Positions 16,829 to 25,432 of a DNA stretch of 64,000 nucleotides are shown here, piece after piece; positions within the stretch are counted from its first letter, which is position 1, and each line of letters opens with the position of its first letter. Origin of the DNA: Komarekiella delphini-convector SJRDD-AB1 (GTDB lineage: Bacteria > Cyanobacteriota > Cyanobacteriia > Cyanobacteriales > Nostocaceae); NCBI RefSeq assembly GCF_014831675.1, contig NZ_VJXY01000029.1, positions 1-64,000 of the forward strand, given 5' to 3'. The translations under genes were made by a program, and so were the position numbers. The notes under the pieces are model-generated. The model did not search any database. It worked only from the letters and a program-made list of their open reading frames with translations, and was not told the DNA's origin.

Positions 16829-18613
16829 ATGAACCACCACATGATCGGTAAAGTATTACAAGGGCGTTATCAAATTGTTCAAAACCTAGGTGCAGGGGTA
16901 TTTGGACAAACATATATTGCCATAGACATAGATTACCCAGGAAACCCTAAATGCGTTGTTAAACAGCTCAAGGTTAGCAGTTCCCATTCCAGCTATTTAG
17001 ATACTCTGAGATTACGGTTTCTGACTGAAACTGAAACTCTCAAGCGTCTGGGAAGTCATCACCAAATTCCTGAATTCATCGCTTGCTTTGAAGAACACGA
17101 ACGATTCTACTTAGTGCAAGAGTGTATTGAAGGACATGCGTTAACTGCGGAATTACCCATTAAGCAAGGGTGGGGAAGTTTGTGGGATGAGAGCGAAGTT
17201 ATTAAATTTTTAAAAGATGTTTTAACTATTCTAGAATTTGTTCACTCTCAAGGTGTCATCCATTGCGATATCAAACCAGAAAACTTGGTCAGACGTGCTT
17301 GTGACGGAAAGTTAGTTTTAATTGATTTTGGCTCAATCCAGCCAATTGATTTTGGCATTGATGCAGAATTACCTATTTACAAGATTCCTGTTACCTCATT
17401 GGGTTACATACCGCCAGAGCAATTTATTGGTCAAACACAGCCAAACAGTGATATTTATGCTTTGGGTATGATTGCTATCCAGGCTTTAACGGGTATGGAA
17501 CCGCTGCAATTAAAAATAGACCCCTATACTAATGAGATGGTCTGGCGTTCTCAAAACACACCAATCGGTGATTATCTAGCTGCTGTTCTCAGCCAAATGA
17601 TTCGCTACGATTGGCAAAACCGTTTCCAATCTGTGGGTGAAGTACTACGGGTACTCAAGCACATGGAATGGGAAAAGCCACAACAAATAGTAGAAGTACC
17701 GTATCAACTTTCTTTAGAAGTAACTGTTGAGGATGATAATTCTCACCAATATCCCGTATCTGGGAAATCTTCACCGTTATTAACAGGAATGAAAGTCGGA
17801 CTTGCAGCTAATTCTTTGTTGATGGGATTTAGTGTATATTCCTTAGTTAATAGCTCGCCAGCATATTCAGAAACAGAAACTTTATATAAAGCCACAGAAG
17901 AATATCAATCGGGGGATTTGCAAGAGGCGATCGCACTGGTAAAATCAATCTCATCTCAAAGTAATGTTTATCCAGAAGCTCAAGCCACAATCGAAGAATG
18001 GCAGCAGCAATGGCAACTAGCTGCACAGCAATACCAATTAGCTGAAACAGCCTCAAATGAAGGTAGATGGTCAGATGTACTTCGTGTTGCTCCTAAAGTT
18101 CCAGATATTTTATATTGGCAATCCAAAACAGATAAACTAGTGCAGCAAGCACACGCCAAAATTGAAGCTCAGACACAAGATTTATTAGCAAAAGCGTATG
18201 AAAGTGCTGGGGGAAGAGATTTTTCCACTGCATTAGCATATCTGCGTCAAATTCCTCAAGAAAGTTCTGCTGGCGCTTTAGTTCAAAAAAAGTTGGCTGA
18301 GTATCATGAGAAACGGCAGATTAGAGCAGCTTATTTTTTACATAGAGCCTATAAGCAAGCATCTATTAGTGATTTTAATGGTGCTGTGCAATTTTTAGGA
18401 AAGATTCCTAAAGATACTCCAGTTTATGCTCAAGCTCAAGTCAAATTAAATGAGTATACTCAAAAGCAACGCTTGTTAGCTAAGAGTGAAAAGATGGGAT
18501 TAAGAACTGTATCTTCTACACAAAGAAAAAGTTCTTTAGTTTCTAACAATTCAGCTACTAGGATGGAAAAACTTCGGGTAGGAAGTAATCTGCAAGAAGT
18601 AAATATCCGGTAG
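16829..18613 (+). CDS. Ser/Thr protein kinase with repeat tail
   Basis: 594 residues. Kinase domain about 10-280: Gly loop LGAGVFGQTY, catalytic Lys in CVVKQLKV, catalytic loop HCDIKPENL, metal-binding DFG in LIDFGSIQ, and PPEQF in place of APE. The HRD Arg is Cys, so it is not an RD kinase and likely does not need activation-loop phosphorylation. A hydrophobic stretch about 322-340 (VGLAANSLLMGFSVYSLV) may be a single membrane helix. The tail (about 350-560) holds three loosely repeated helical units around 'AIALVKSI', 'ALAYLRQIP' and 'AVQFLGKIP', TPR-like. It is convergent with another kinase across a palindrome. Confidence 0.9.
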   Translation: MNHHMIGKVLQGRYQIVQNLGAGVFGQTYIAIDIDYPGNPKCVVKQLKVSSSHSSYLDTLRLRFLTETETLKRLGSHHQIPEFIACFEEHERFYLVQECIEGHALTAELPIKQGWGSLWDESEVIKFLKDVLTILEFVHSQGVIHCDIKPENLVRRACDGKLVLIDFGSIQPIDFGIDAELPIYKIPVTSLGYIPPEQFIGQTQPNSDIYALGMIAIQALTGMEPLQLKIDPYTNEMVWRSQNTPIGDYLAAVLSQMIRYDWQNRFQSVGEVLRVLKHMEWEKPQQIVEVPYQLSLEVTVEDDNSHQYPVSGKSSPLLTGMKVGLAANSLLMGFSVYSLVNSSPAYSETETLYKATEEYQSGDLQEAIALVKSISSQSNVYPEAQATIEEWQQQWQLAAQQYQLAETASNEGRWSDVLRVAPKVPDILYWQSKTDKLVQQAHAKIEAQTQDLLAKAYESAGGRDFSTALAYLRQIPQESSAGALVQKKLAEYHEKRQIRAAYFLHRAYKQASISDFNGAVQFLGKIPKDTPVYAQAQVKLNEYTQKQRLLAKSEKMGLRTVSSTQRKSSLVSNNSATRMEKLRVGSNLQEVNIR

Positions 18614-18614
18614 T

Positions 18615-18645
18615 TGTAGAGACGTTGCATTGCAACGTCTCTACA
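18615..18645. terminator. Bidirectional palindromic terminator
   Basis: A 15-bp perfect inverted repeat with a one-base centre: TGTAGAGACGTTGCA (18615-18629) and its complement (18631-18645). It lies in the 39-base gap between two convergent kinase genes and would fold identically on both strands, so it suits a shared terminator. The same TAGAGACGTTGCA palindrome class is a dispersed repeat in Nostoc-type genomes. Confidence 0.75.
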
Positions 18646-18652
18646 GTGGTAA

Positions 18653-20770
18653 TTATGGTGGATTGGTAGGATTAGGACTGGGTACAGTTGGTACGATCGC
18701 AGGCTGTGATTTATCGGCTTGTTGTTGACTTTGGGTTTTATTGCGAGCGTCTATTGCTTGTTGGTAATCAGGCTTGTATTTAATTGCTTGGTCATAAGAT
18801 GCGATCGCATCTTGATATCGGTTTAAAATAAATAAGGCATTGCCTCTACTATACCAGCTTTCGTAATGGTCTGGTTTATAACGAACTGCCCGATTATAAG
18901 ATGCGATCGCATCTTCGTATTTCTGTAAATTGTATTGTGAATTCCCCAGATTGTACCAAAGTTGATAATCGTTTCGTTTGATTGCTGCTGCTTTATTATA
19001 AGCTTCCACTGCTGCTTGATAGCGTTGGGTTTGATGTAGCGACCAACCAATATTATACCACGCTTGATAATTTCTCGGATTGTATTTAATTACTTGATTA
19101 AACGATTCAATTGCTTCTGGATAACGTTGCAAGTTTAATAGTATATTACCTCGCGACAGCCAAGCTTGATAATAATTTGGTTTGTATTGCACTGCTTTAT
19201 CATAAGCCGTAAAAGCATCTTGATAACGCTGTAAATTAACTAGGGAATTCCCAAGATTATACCAGGCTTGATCGTAGTCTGGTTTTAATTCCACGACTTT
19301 ATCATAGGCAGCGATCGCATCTTTATATCGCTTTAAATTTTGCAAAGCTAATCCTTTTTTGTACCAAGCTTCGTAATCATCTGGATTCAGCTCAATCGCT
19401 TGATCATAAGATTTAATTGCTTCGTCATATTGGTTTAAATTACTTAAAGCTTCACCTTTAGCATTCCAAATTTCTGAGTTGTCATCTTTAAGTTGTATTG
19501 CTCTATCAAAAGAGGCGATCGCTTCTTGATATCGCTGTAACATACCCAATACATAGCCTCGCCCTATCCAAGCTTCTAAATAATCAGGCTGAATTTGAAT
19601 CGCTTTATCGTATGCTGCTAGAGCTTCTTTGTATTGTTTTAATTTATAAAGCGTTTTACCTTGACCATTCCATCCTTGAGCATAATCTGGTCTGACATTA
19701 ACTGCTTTTTCATATACTGTTAGCGCGTCTTGATAGCGTTGCAAATCAAAAAGCGTATTGCCTTGATTAGATAATGCTATAGCGTTGTTTGAATTGATAT
19801 GATTAAAAATAAAGATTGATGCTATACCGCTGACGCCGATTAAACATATTGATAATAAAAACTTCGCCAATACACCTTTTTGAGGTTTATAGTTTTTGAT
19901 ATTTTTTGCTGGAGAGATAGGGGTCAATGCTATTGTCCCTAGAGGTGGTTGTGCTAACTCTTTCAGCGCTTGTAATGCCACTTTTGCTGAAGGGTAGCGT
20001 TGTCGAAAATCGTAGCACACCATTTTATCTAAAAATTGAGCAAATTCTGGTGTGACTGTGGTCTGATTGTGCCAGATAAATTCATTAGTATCAGGATCTT
20101 TTGCTATTTCTTCGGGAGCTAATCCTGTGAGAGCTTGAATAGCAATTATCCCCACAGCATAGATATCACTGCTAAATTTTGGCGAACCCTGAGCTTGTTC
20201 TCCAGGAATATATCCAGGAGTACCTATAGCAACAGTAGATTTGGGTTGTCCTTGGGGAGTAATTACTTGGGTAGTAATTTGTTTAACTGCACCAAAATCA
20301 ATTAAAATCAATTTGCCATCTAACTGGCGTCTAAGAATATTTCGCGGATTAACATCGCGGTGAATTACGTTTTGTTGATGAACAAATTCTAAGATTGTCA
20401 AAATCTCTTGTAAAAATGAAATTACCTCGTCTGAATTTAGACTTTTTCCTGGCGTTAATTCTTGACTTAAATCATGGCCTTCAATGAATTCTTGAACGAG
20501 GTAAAATTCTGCATCTTCCTCAAAGTAAGCTAAAAGTTGGGGAATGCGATCGTGAATACCTAATCTGTATAAAACTTGCGCTTCTGTATCAAATAAACGC
20601 CTAGCTGTCTCCAAAGTCACTGGATCACTTGCTTGAGGCTTGAGTTTCTTCACAACACATTGAGGTGAACCAGGCAATTGAGTATCATAAGCGACAAAAG
20701 TTTCACCAAAACCCCCACCTCCCAAGTGACTAATAATTTGGTATCTTCCAACAAGTGTGTTTCCCAGCAT
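18653..20770 (-). CDS. Ser/Thr protein kinase with ten TPR repeats
   Basis: 705 residues. Kinase domain about 10-270: Gly loop LGGGGFGETF, Lys in CVVKKLKP, catalytic loop HRDVNPRNIL, DFG in LIDFGAVK, then GTPGYIPGEQ. In the catalytic loop the usual Lys (HRDxKxxN) is Asn, so activity could be weakened or use an altered mechanism. One membrane helix about 304-326 (LLSICLIGVSGIASIFIF). The outside or lumenal part is ten consecutive 34-residue TPR repeats (about 330-680), each starting A.W...G..L..L.RY..A...YD.A, then a Pro/Ser tail. The TPRs probably bind a partner protein. This pairing of kinase and long TPR tail is a cyanobacterial type. Confidence 0.92.
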   Translation of the reverse strand: MLGNTLVGRYQIISHLGGGGFGETFVAYDTQLPGSPQCVVKKLKPQASDPVTLETARRLFDTEAQVLYRLGIHDRIPQLLAYFEEDAEFYLVQEFIEGHDLSQELTPGKSLNSDEVISFLQEILTILEFVHQQNVIHRDVNPRNILRRQLDGKLILIDFGAVKQITTQVITPQGQPKSTVAIGTPGYIPGEQAQGSPKFSSDIYAVGIIAIQALTGLAPEEIAKDPDTNEFIWHNQTTVTPEFAQFLDKMVCYDFRQRYPSAKVALQALKELAQPPLGTIALTPISPAKNIKNYKPQKGVLAKFLLSICLIGVSGIASIFIFNHINSNNAIALSNQGNTLFDLQRYQDALTVYEKAVNVRPDYAQGWNGQGKTLYKLKQYKEALAAYDKAIQIQPDYLEAWIGRGYVLGMLQRYQEAIASFDRAIQLKDDNSEIWNAKGEALSNLNQYDEAIKSYDQAIELNPDDYEAWYKKGLALQNLKRYKDAIAAYDKVVELKPDYDQAWYNLGNSLVNLQRYQDAFTAYDKAVQYKPNYYQAWLSRGNILLNLQRYPEAIESFNQVIKYNPRNYQAWYNIGWSLHQTQRYQAAVEAYNKAAAIKRNDYQLWYNLGNSQYNLQKYEDAIASYNRAVRYKPDHYESWYSRGNALFILNRYQDAIASYDQAIKYKPDYQQAIDARNKTQSQQQADKSQPAIVPTVPSPNPTNPP

Positions 20771-20905
20771 CTCGTTTGCCTAGTTAAGTGCGATGCGATC
20801 TGATTCCGATCTTGCCACACGTTAGGCAGAAGAGGAGGAAGGAAGAGGGGGGAGCGAATATATTAGTGAAAGATTGTCATAAAGGCACTTATTTCGCCGC
20901 GCTAC

Positions 20906-21016
20906 TTATATCAAATGCTGATAAATAGTTGAGTGAGGCGATCGCACCCAACTTCCCAAATCTTCAACTGTGCGTAGGCTGTAACCACCGCAAGCATCGC
21001 CCCCTAACTTAATCAC
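20906..21016 (-). CDS. Possible 36-residue coupled micro-protein
   Basis: A GTG at 21016 starts inside the stop of the metallo-beta-lactamase-fold gene, giving a GTGA four-base overlap, a usual sign of translational coupling. The peptide has a cysteine and several glycines near the start (GGDACGGY) and normal amino acid balance, ending at a TAA at 20906-20908. It is too short to assign to a family. The case rests on the overlap and sensible composition, so conservation in relatives would decide it. Confidence 0.35.
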   Translation of the reverse strand: MIKLGGDACGGYSLRTVEDLGSWVRSPHSTIYQHLI

Positions 21017-21612
21017 AGTGTCGCCACAAGTTCCTTTAAGCGATCGTGTCCATCTCGGAATACTGGCCAACCATCTCCCACCAGCACCGCTTCCACCTGA
21101 CTTAGTTGGGCCAACCTGCGAACAGAAGCAACTGCCTCTTCTCGATTCAGCAACTTGTCATCTGGCAAAATCGTTAAGCTACCTGCTTTGCGTGCTCGCA
21201 CTAAATCCCCCGTAATCAAGGTTGTTTCCTCCAGCAGTAGAGCTAGTTCACCGGGAGTTTTAGAACCTTGGAGTTCAATTACCTGGAGTCCTGGTACTAA
21301 TTCTTCACCATCAGAGAGCCAGCGATCGCAAAATACAGGGAAACAATCTTTTTCTCCCACAGGGCCAGCTATCTTAGCATAAGTTTGATCGGCAATTTCT
21401 TTAGCTGCTCTGACATGCTCGGAGTTAGTTAGTACAATCCAAACCACACCACCGAGGGATTTCAGGTGGTTCCAATCATGGTTTGATAGGGCTACTGGAT
21501 CAATCAAGATGTTGCCATCGGGACGAATCCAGGCAATGCCATTGAAATCAATATTTCTTGCCGGATTGAAATTAGACCAGCCATAGAGATCGGGACGGTG
21601 CAGAGATTTCAT
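21013..21612 (-). CDS. Metallo-beta-lactamase-fold protein lacking the HxHxDH motif
   Basis: 199 residues. The pattern of the fold is clear: ILIDPVALS, GVVWIVLTNSEHVRAAKEIA, LQVIELQGSKTPGELALLLEE, TTLITGDLVRA, and the C-terminal EAVLVGDGWPVF. The HxHxDH position reads NSEHVR, so most zinc ligands of that motif are missing. A Gly-Asp (ITGDLV) remains at the fifth ligand. Either the protein binds metal poorly or works without it. Length is at the short end for the family. The product is likely cytoplasmic and catalytic role is uncertain. Confidence 0.75.
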   Translation of the reverse strand: MKSLHRPDLYGWSNFNPARNIDFNGIAWIRPDGNILIDPVALSNHDWNHLKSLGGVVWIVLTNSEHVRAAKEIADQTYAKIAGPVGEKDCFPVFCDRWLSDGEELVPGLQVIELQGSKTPGELALLLEETTLITGDLVRARKAGSLTILPDDKLLNREEAVASVRRLAQLSQVEAVLVGDGWPVFRDGHDRLKELVATL

Positions 21613-21928
21613 GATGATTTGGGATTAGTACTTTCATAGTTGACTATTAATCTCAATAATTCAGTATATAGACTAACGGTTACATTCCGTCTAAATCTGG
21701 AATTTGAGTATACTACGATAAATCTATCGATATTAGAGTTATTATCAAAATTACGTAAATTCTCAGATAACACTGACTTAAACTACAGTCAAACCTGTAA
21801 CCGTCTTAACCTCACTCTCTTCTCTTTGTGCCTTTGCGCCTCTGCGCCTCTGCATGAAACATCATCCCAATTTATCCAACATGAAACACCCATAAACACA
21901 TATCTTCTACAACTGACAAGGAGAAACT

Positions 21929-23314
21929 ATGGCAACTTACAACAACATTTTGCAAGCAATTGGCAGAACTCCATTAGTCAGACTTAACAAAATTACCGAA
22001 GACATACACTCAACTATTTACGCCAAAGTAGAATATCTCAATCCTGGCGGGAGTACCAAAGACAGAATTGCCCTAACCATGATTGAAGCCGCAGAAAAAA
22101 CAGGTCAACTGCAACCAGGTGGCACAATTATTGAAGCTACCGCAGGCAACACAGGTGTAGGACTCGCATTAATTGCAGCCGTCAAAAAATATCGCTGCAT
22201 TTTTGTAATGCCTGATAAAATGAGCCAAGATAAAATCAACCTGCTCAAAGCTTATGGTGCAGAAGTAGTTGTTACCCCTACATCTGTAGCGCCTGACTCA
22301 CCAGAAAGTTATAACGGTGTAGCAGAAAGACTTGCCAAAGAAATACCAGGAGCTTATAGACCAAATCAATTTGAAAATCCGCATAATCCTTTAGCCCATT
22401 ATTTAACAACAGGCCCAGAAATCTGGTCAGATAGTAATGGTGAAATTGATGTTTTTGTTGCAGGTATGGGAACAGGCGGCACAATTTCAGGAGTTGCCAA
22501 ATATCTCAAAGAGCAAAATCCAAATATAGTAATTGTTGGTGCAGATCCAGAAGGTTCAATTCTTTCTGGTGACGCTCCAAAATCTTACAAAGTTGAGGGG
22601 ATTGGTGAAGACTTTATTCCTAAAACTTTTAATCGGCAAATAGTCGATGAAATGGTTCGGGTTAGTGATAAAGAGTCTTTTAATATGGCTCGTCGTCTTG
22701 CACGAGAAGAAGGCTTATTAGTGGGAGGTTCCTGTGGTACAGCAGTAGCCGCCGCCTTAAAATATGCAGCCCGATTATCTCAGCCCAAGTATATTGTAGT
22801 GTTATTACCAGATACAGGAAGAAACTACATTAATAAAATCTACTCCGATGTTTGGATGCAGGAAAATGGTTTTTGGGAAGGAAAAACAGTAAGAGCCATA
22901 AAGATTGGCGAAATTTTGGCTCAGAAAACTGATTTTCCCTCTATTGTTGCTGTTAGTCCCCGTGACACTTTGACCAAAGCCACAAGTTATCTGCAAAAGC
23001 TGAATATATCCCAGTTACCTGTAATTGATAACAACCACGTAGTCGGAAGTCTCAATGAAGCTTCTTTGATGAAATTCCTCCATGATGGTATCAATTTTTC
23101 TAATCAGGAAGTTTCCGCAGTTATGGGTAAACCGCTACCAATTCTTGATGAAGAAGTCGAGGTTTCCGAAGCTTATCGAGTGCTTTTGTCGGGAACAACA
23201 GCGATTATTATTACACGGTATAGTGTCCCAATTGGATTAATTACTAGAGCCGATTTAATTAGATATTGGATTATTCAAACCCAAGAAGAAGTAAGAGAAA
23301 ACAATGGAATTTGA
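21929..23314 (+). CDS. cbs: Cystathionine beta-synthase (PLP, with CBS domains)
   Basis: 461 residues. PLP-fold type II core about 1-320: Schiff-base Lys in GGSTKDRIAL, phosphate-binding TAGNTGVGLAL, then GTGGTISG and VGGSCGTAVAAAL. The C-terminal part (about 330-450) is a pair of CBS domains (PRDTLTKATSYLQKLNISQL and a second, weaker copy). It condenses serine and homocysteine to cystathionine, the first step of reverse transsulfuration. The partner lyase gene starts 11 bases before this gene stops, a coupled pair. A Shine-Dalgarno AAGGAG at 21918-21923 fixes the ATG at 21929. Cysteine synthase activity is an alternative, but the CBS domains and neighbour favour cystathionine beta-synthase. 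Confidence 0.9.
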   Translation: MATYNNILQAIGRTPLVRLNKITEDIHSTIYAKVEYLNPGGSTKDRIALTMIEAAEKTGQLQPGGTIIEATAGNTGVGLALIAAVKKYRCIFVMPDKMSQDKINLLKAYGAEVVVTPTSVAPDSPESYNGVAERLAKEIPGAYRPNQFENPHNPLAHYLTTGPEIWSDSNGEIDVFVAGMGTGGTISGVAKYLKEQNPNIVIVGADPEGSILSGDAPKSYKVEGIGEDFIPKTFNRQIVDEMVRVSDKESFNMARRLAREEGLLVGGSCGTAVAAALKYAARLSQPKYIVVLLPDTGRNYINKIYSDVWMQENGFWEGKTVRAIKIGEILAQKTDFPSIVAVSPRDTLTKATSYLQKLNISQLPVIDNNHVVGSLNEASLMKFLHDGINFSNQEVSAVMGKPLPILDEEVEVSEAYRVLLSGTTAIIITRYSVPIGLITRADLIRYWIIQTQEEVRENNGI

Positions 23315-24446
23315 AACTAGAGCAATTCATGAAGGGCAGCAACCAGATCCCCAGACAGGTGCAGTAATTGTTCCCATTTATTTAACTTCTACATACCAGC
23401 AAGATGCCATAGGCCAGCATAAAGGATATGAATATTCTCGCACTGGAAACCCTACTCGCACAGCTTTAGAAGAGGCTTTAGCCTCAATTGAAAATGGTAA
23501 ATTTGGCTTAGCATTTGCTTCTGGTTTAGCTGCTACCACAACTGTATTAAGTCTACTGAAAAGTGGCGACCATATTGTGGCTGGTGATGACTTATATGGT
23601 GGTACTTATCGTTTACTAGAGCGGGTTGTGAAAAACTGGGGAGTGAATACTACTTATGTAGATATTGATCACATTGCTGATTTTGAAACTGCTATTCAGC
23701 CAAATACCAAGTTGATTTGGATTGAAACTCCCACCAACCCACTATTAAAAATTATCGACATTGCAGCACTGACAAATATTGCCCGTAAACACAATATCAT
23801 TTTAGTAGTTGATAATACCTTTGCTAGCCCTTACTTTCAAAGACCGTTAGATTTAGGCGCTGATATTGTAGTTCACAGTACGACTAAATATCTTGGCGGA
23901 CACAGCGATATTATTGGTGGTGCAGTTGTCACCTCTAACGAGCAACTATACACTGAACTAAAGTTTTATCAAAACGCGATCGGAGCAATTCCCAGTCCCT
24001 TCGATAGCTGGTTAGTACTGCGAGGTATTAAAACTTTAGCTATAAGAATGCGCGAACATGAAAAAAATGCTTTATTTCTAGCTAAATTTTTAGAAAAGCA
24101 TCCAAAAGTTGAAAGAATTTATTATCCAGGTTTGCCCAGTCATGAACAACATCAACTAGCACAAGAGCAAATGTCTGGCTTTGGGGGGATGATAAGTTTG
24201 GAATTAAAAGGTGGTTTTGCTGAGGTGGAAAGATTCGCTTCCCGACTCAAGTTATTTTTGCTGGCTGAAAGTTTAGGAGGGGTAGAATCGCTGCTTTGCT
24301 ATCCGGCAAAAATGACCCACGGTTCTCTACCAGAAGCGGAAAGGCTCAAACGTGGAATTAAGGATAATTTAGTCCGTCTTTCAGTGGGAATTGAGAATTC
24401 GCTCGATTTACAAACTGATTTAGAAAATGCTCTATCTTCAAGTTAA
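23304..24446 (+). CDS. Cystathionine gamma-lyase/synthase (Cys/Met metabolism PLP enzyme)
   Basis: 380 residues of the MetB/MetC/cystathionine gamma-lyase family. The PLP Lys lies in HSTTKYLGGHSD; the usual YSRTGNPT and GTYRLLERV motifs and the WIETPTNPLL strand are present. Because it overlaps the cystathionine beta-synthase gene by 11 bases, I favour cystathionine gamma-lyase (EC 4.4.1.1), which splits cystathionine to cysteine. Sequence alone cannot rule out gamma-synthase. The operon thus should turn homocysteine into cysteine. No riboswitch or sulfur regulator site is obvious upstream. Confidence 0.87.
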   Translation: MEFETRAIHEGQQPDPQTGAVIVPIYLTSTYQQDAIGQHKGYEYSRTGNPTRTALEEALASIENGKFGLAFASGLAATTTVLSLLKSGDHIVAGDDLYGGTYRLLERVVKNWGVNTTYVDIDHIADFETAIQPNTKLIWIETPTNPLLKIIDIAALTNIARKHNIILVVDNTFASPYFQRPLDLGADIVVHSTTKYLGGHSDIIGGAVVTSNEQLYTELKFYQNAIGAIPSPFDSWLVLRGIKTLAIRMREHEKNALFLAKFLEKHPKVERIYYPGLPSHEQHQLAQEQMSGFGGMISLELKGGFAEVERFASRLKLFLLAESLGGVESLLCYPAKMTHGSLPEAERLKRGIKDNLVRLSVGIENSLDLQTDLENALSSS

Positions 24447-24794
24447 TAGAAGTTCATAAATTATTATGTCTAGCAATCCTTTGTTAAAAAAATAAGACAT
24501 AATTCCTGAGTAAGAAATAAGCCTAAATTTTGCTCCCCAAGTTAAAAGCTTACCATCTGAAAAAATCCCTACTTCATTAGGGGAGTTTGTAAGCCTTAAT
24601 GTGTAAGAATTTCCGCTAAAAAGGGACTAAGTTTATGTGAGATTAGTTCTAATTTCCGGTAAATATATCGGGATAGTAGGCTTATAAATCTGGGATAAAA
24701 AATACTATTGACTCCTTAAAAAGATAGGACTAGTGTTGTAAGTAGTCCTTCCAAGGACACTCTTTATGCATCAAAAAATCAGGAGGTATTTCCT
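24447..24794. other. Intergenic region before the copper-binding protein
   Basis: 348 bases. A pyrimidine/purine-rich segment AATCCCTACTTCATTAGGGGAG (about 24564-24585) could fold weakly. Its right end carries the strong ribosome binding site AGGAGG (24781-24786) of the next gene. The promoter of that gene is likely here, but I see no sure operator. Confidence 0.4.
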
Positions 24795-25157
24795 ATGATG
24801 ATGATGATGACCGAATCCATGACTACCGAAATGCAAACTTGCATGAATGCTTGCATGGAATGTCACAAAATGTGCATGGAAACTATGGCTTACTGCATGA
24901 GTAAAGGCGGTAAGTATATGGACATGAGCATGATGAGCATGATGCGCGATTGTTCAGAAATGTGCATGATGTGTATGAACATGATGATGGGTGGTTCTGA
25001 GTTCATGGGACGCACTTGTATGCTTTGTGCAGAAATGTGCGATCGCTGTGCAATGGTTTGTGAAAAAATGAGCGATGACCCCAAGATGATGGAATGCGCC
25101 GCCGCTTGCCGTAAGTGTGCAGAATCTTGCAAATCTATGCAAATGATGCCTGCTTAA
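24795..25157 (+). CDS. Four-helix bundle copper-binding protein (Csp-like, DUF326)
   Basis: 120 residues, exceptionally rich in Met and Cys. Repeated CxxxC pairs spaced as in DUF326/Csp proteins occur along four helices (CMNACMECHKMC, then CSEMCMMC, CMLCAEMCDRCAMVC, CAAACRKCAESC). Such proteins store or buffer many Cu(I) ions inside a helix bundle. No signal peptide is evident, so it should be the cytosolic (Csp3-like) type. A strong Shine-Dalgarno AGGAGG at 24781-24786 lies eight bases before the first ATG; five ATG codons in a row leave the exact start open by a few residues. A terminator follows at 25200. Confidence 0.9.
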   Translation: MMMMMTESMTTEMQTCMNACMECHKMCMETMAYCMSKGGKYMDMSMMSMMRDCSEMCMMCMNMMMGGSEFMGRTCMLCAEMCDRCAMVCEKMSDDPKMMECAAACRKCAESCKSMQMMPA

Positions 25158-25199
25158 TTCCACTACTACCCAGCAGAAGTTTCTCTGCAACCTAATATT

Positions 25200-25232
25200 C
25201 AAGCGCTCAGGCTCATCGGGTCTGGGCGCTTG
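25200..25232 (+). terminator. Terminator-like hairpin after the copper-binding protein gene
   Basis: Arms CAAGCGCTCAG (25200-25210) and CTGGGCGCTTG (25222-25232) pair with one G-U and an 11-base loop. The short T-containing tail TTTAT follows. It lies 43 bases after the stop codon. Confidence 0.65.
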
Positions 25233-25432
25233 AAGTTTATAGCCATTGGTTCCAAGCCAAAGCGCTAAGAAAAAATTCTAATTCATACTCAAATTTAGCA
25301 AGAGTGCGATCGCTTTTAGTTTTTCGCTCAATTTTTGCACAAGTGACATCTACAGAAGTGCATAACTTGCACTGACACAAAGCAGGCATCTATGAAATAC
25401 TAATCCTGCTGATGTCTTATGGCTAAAGACAG

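Noticed and set aside
21640-21987. 115-residue frame before the cystathionine beta-synthase gene
   Set aside because: It contains the low-complexity TTGCGCCTCTGCGCCTCTGC repeat and overlaps a well-supported start with a good ribosome binding site.
24890-25202. Minus-strand His/Met-rich frames over the copper-binding protein
   Set aside because: The apparent richness comes from the complement of Met and Cys codons; the plus strand has a strong ribosome binding site and the known family pattern.
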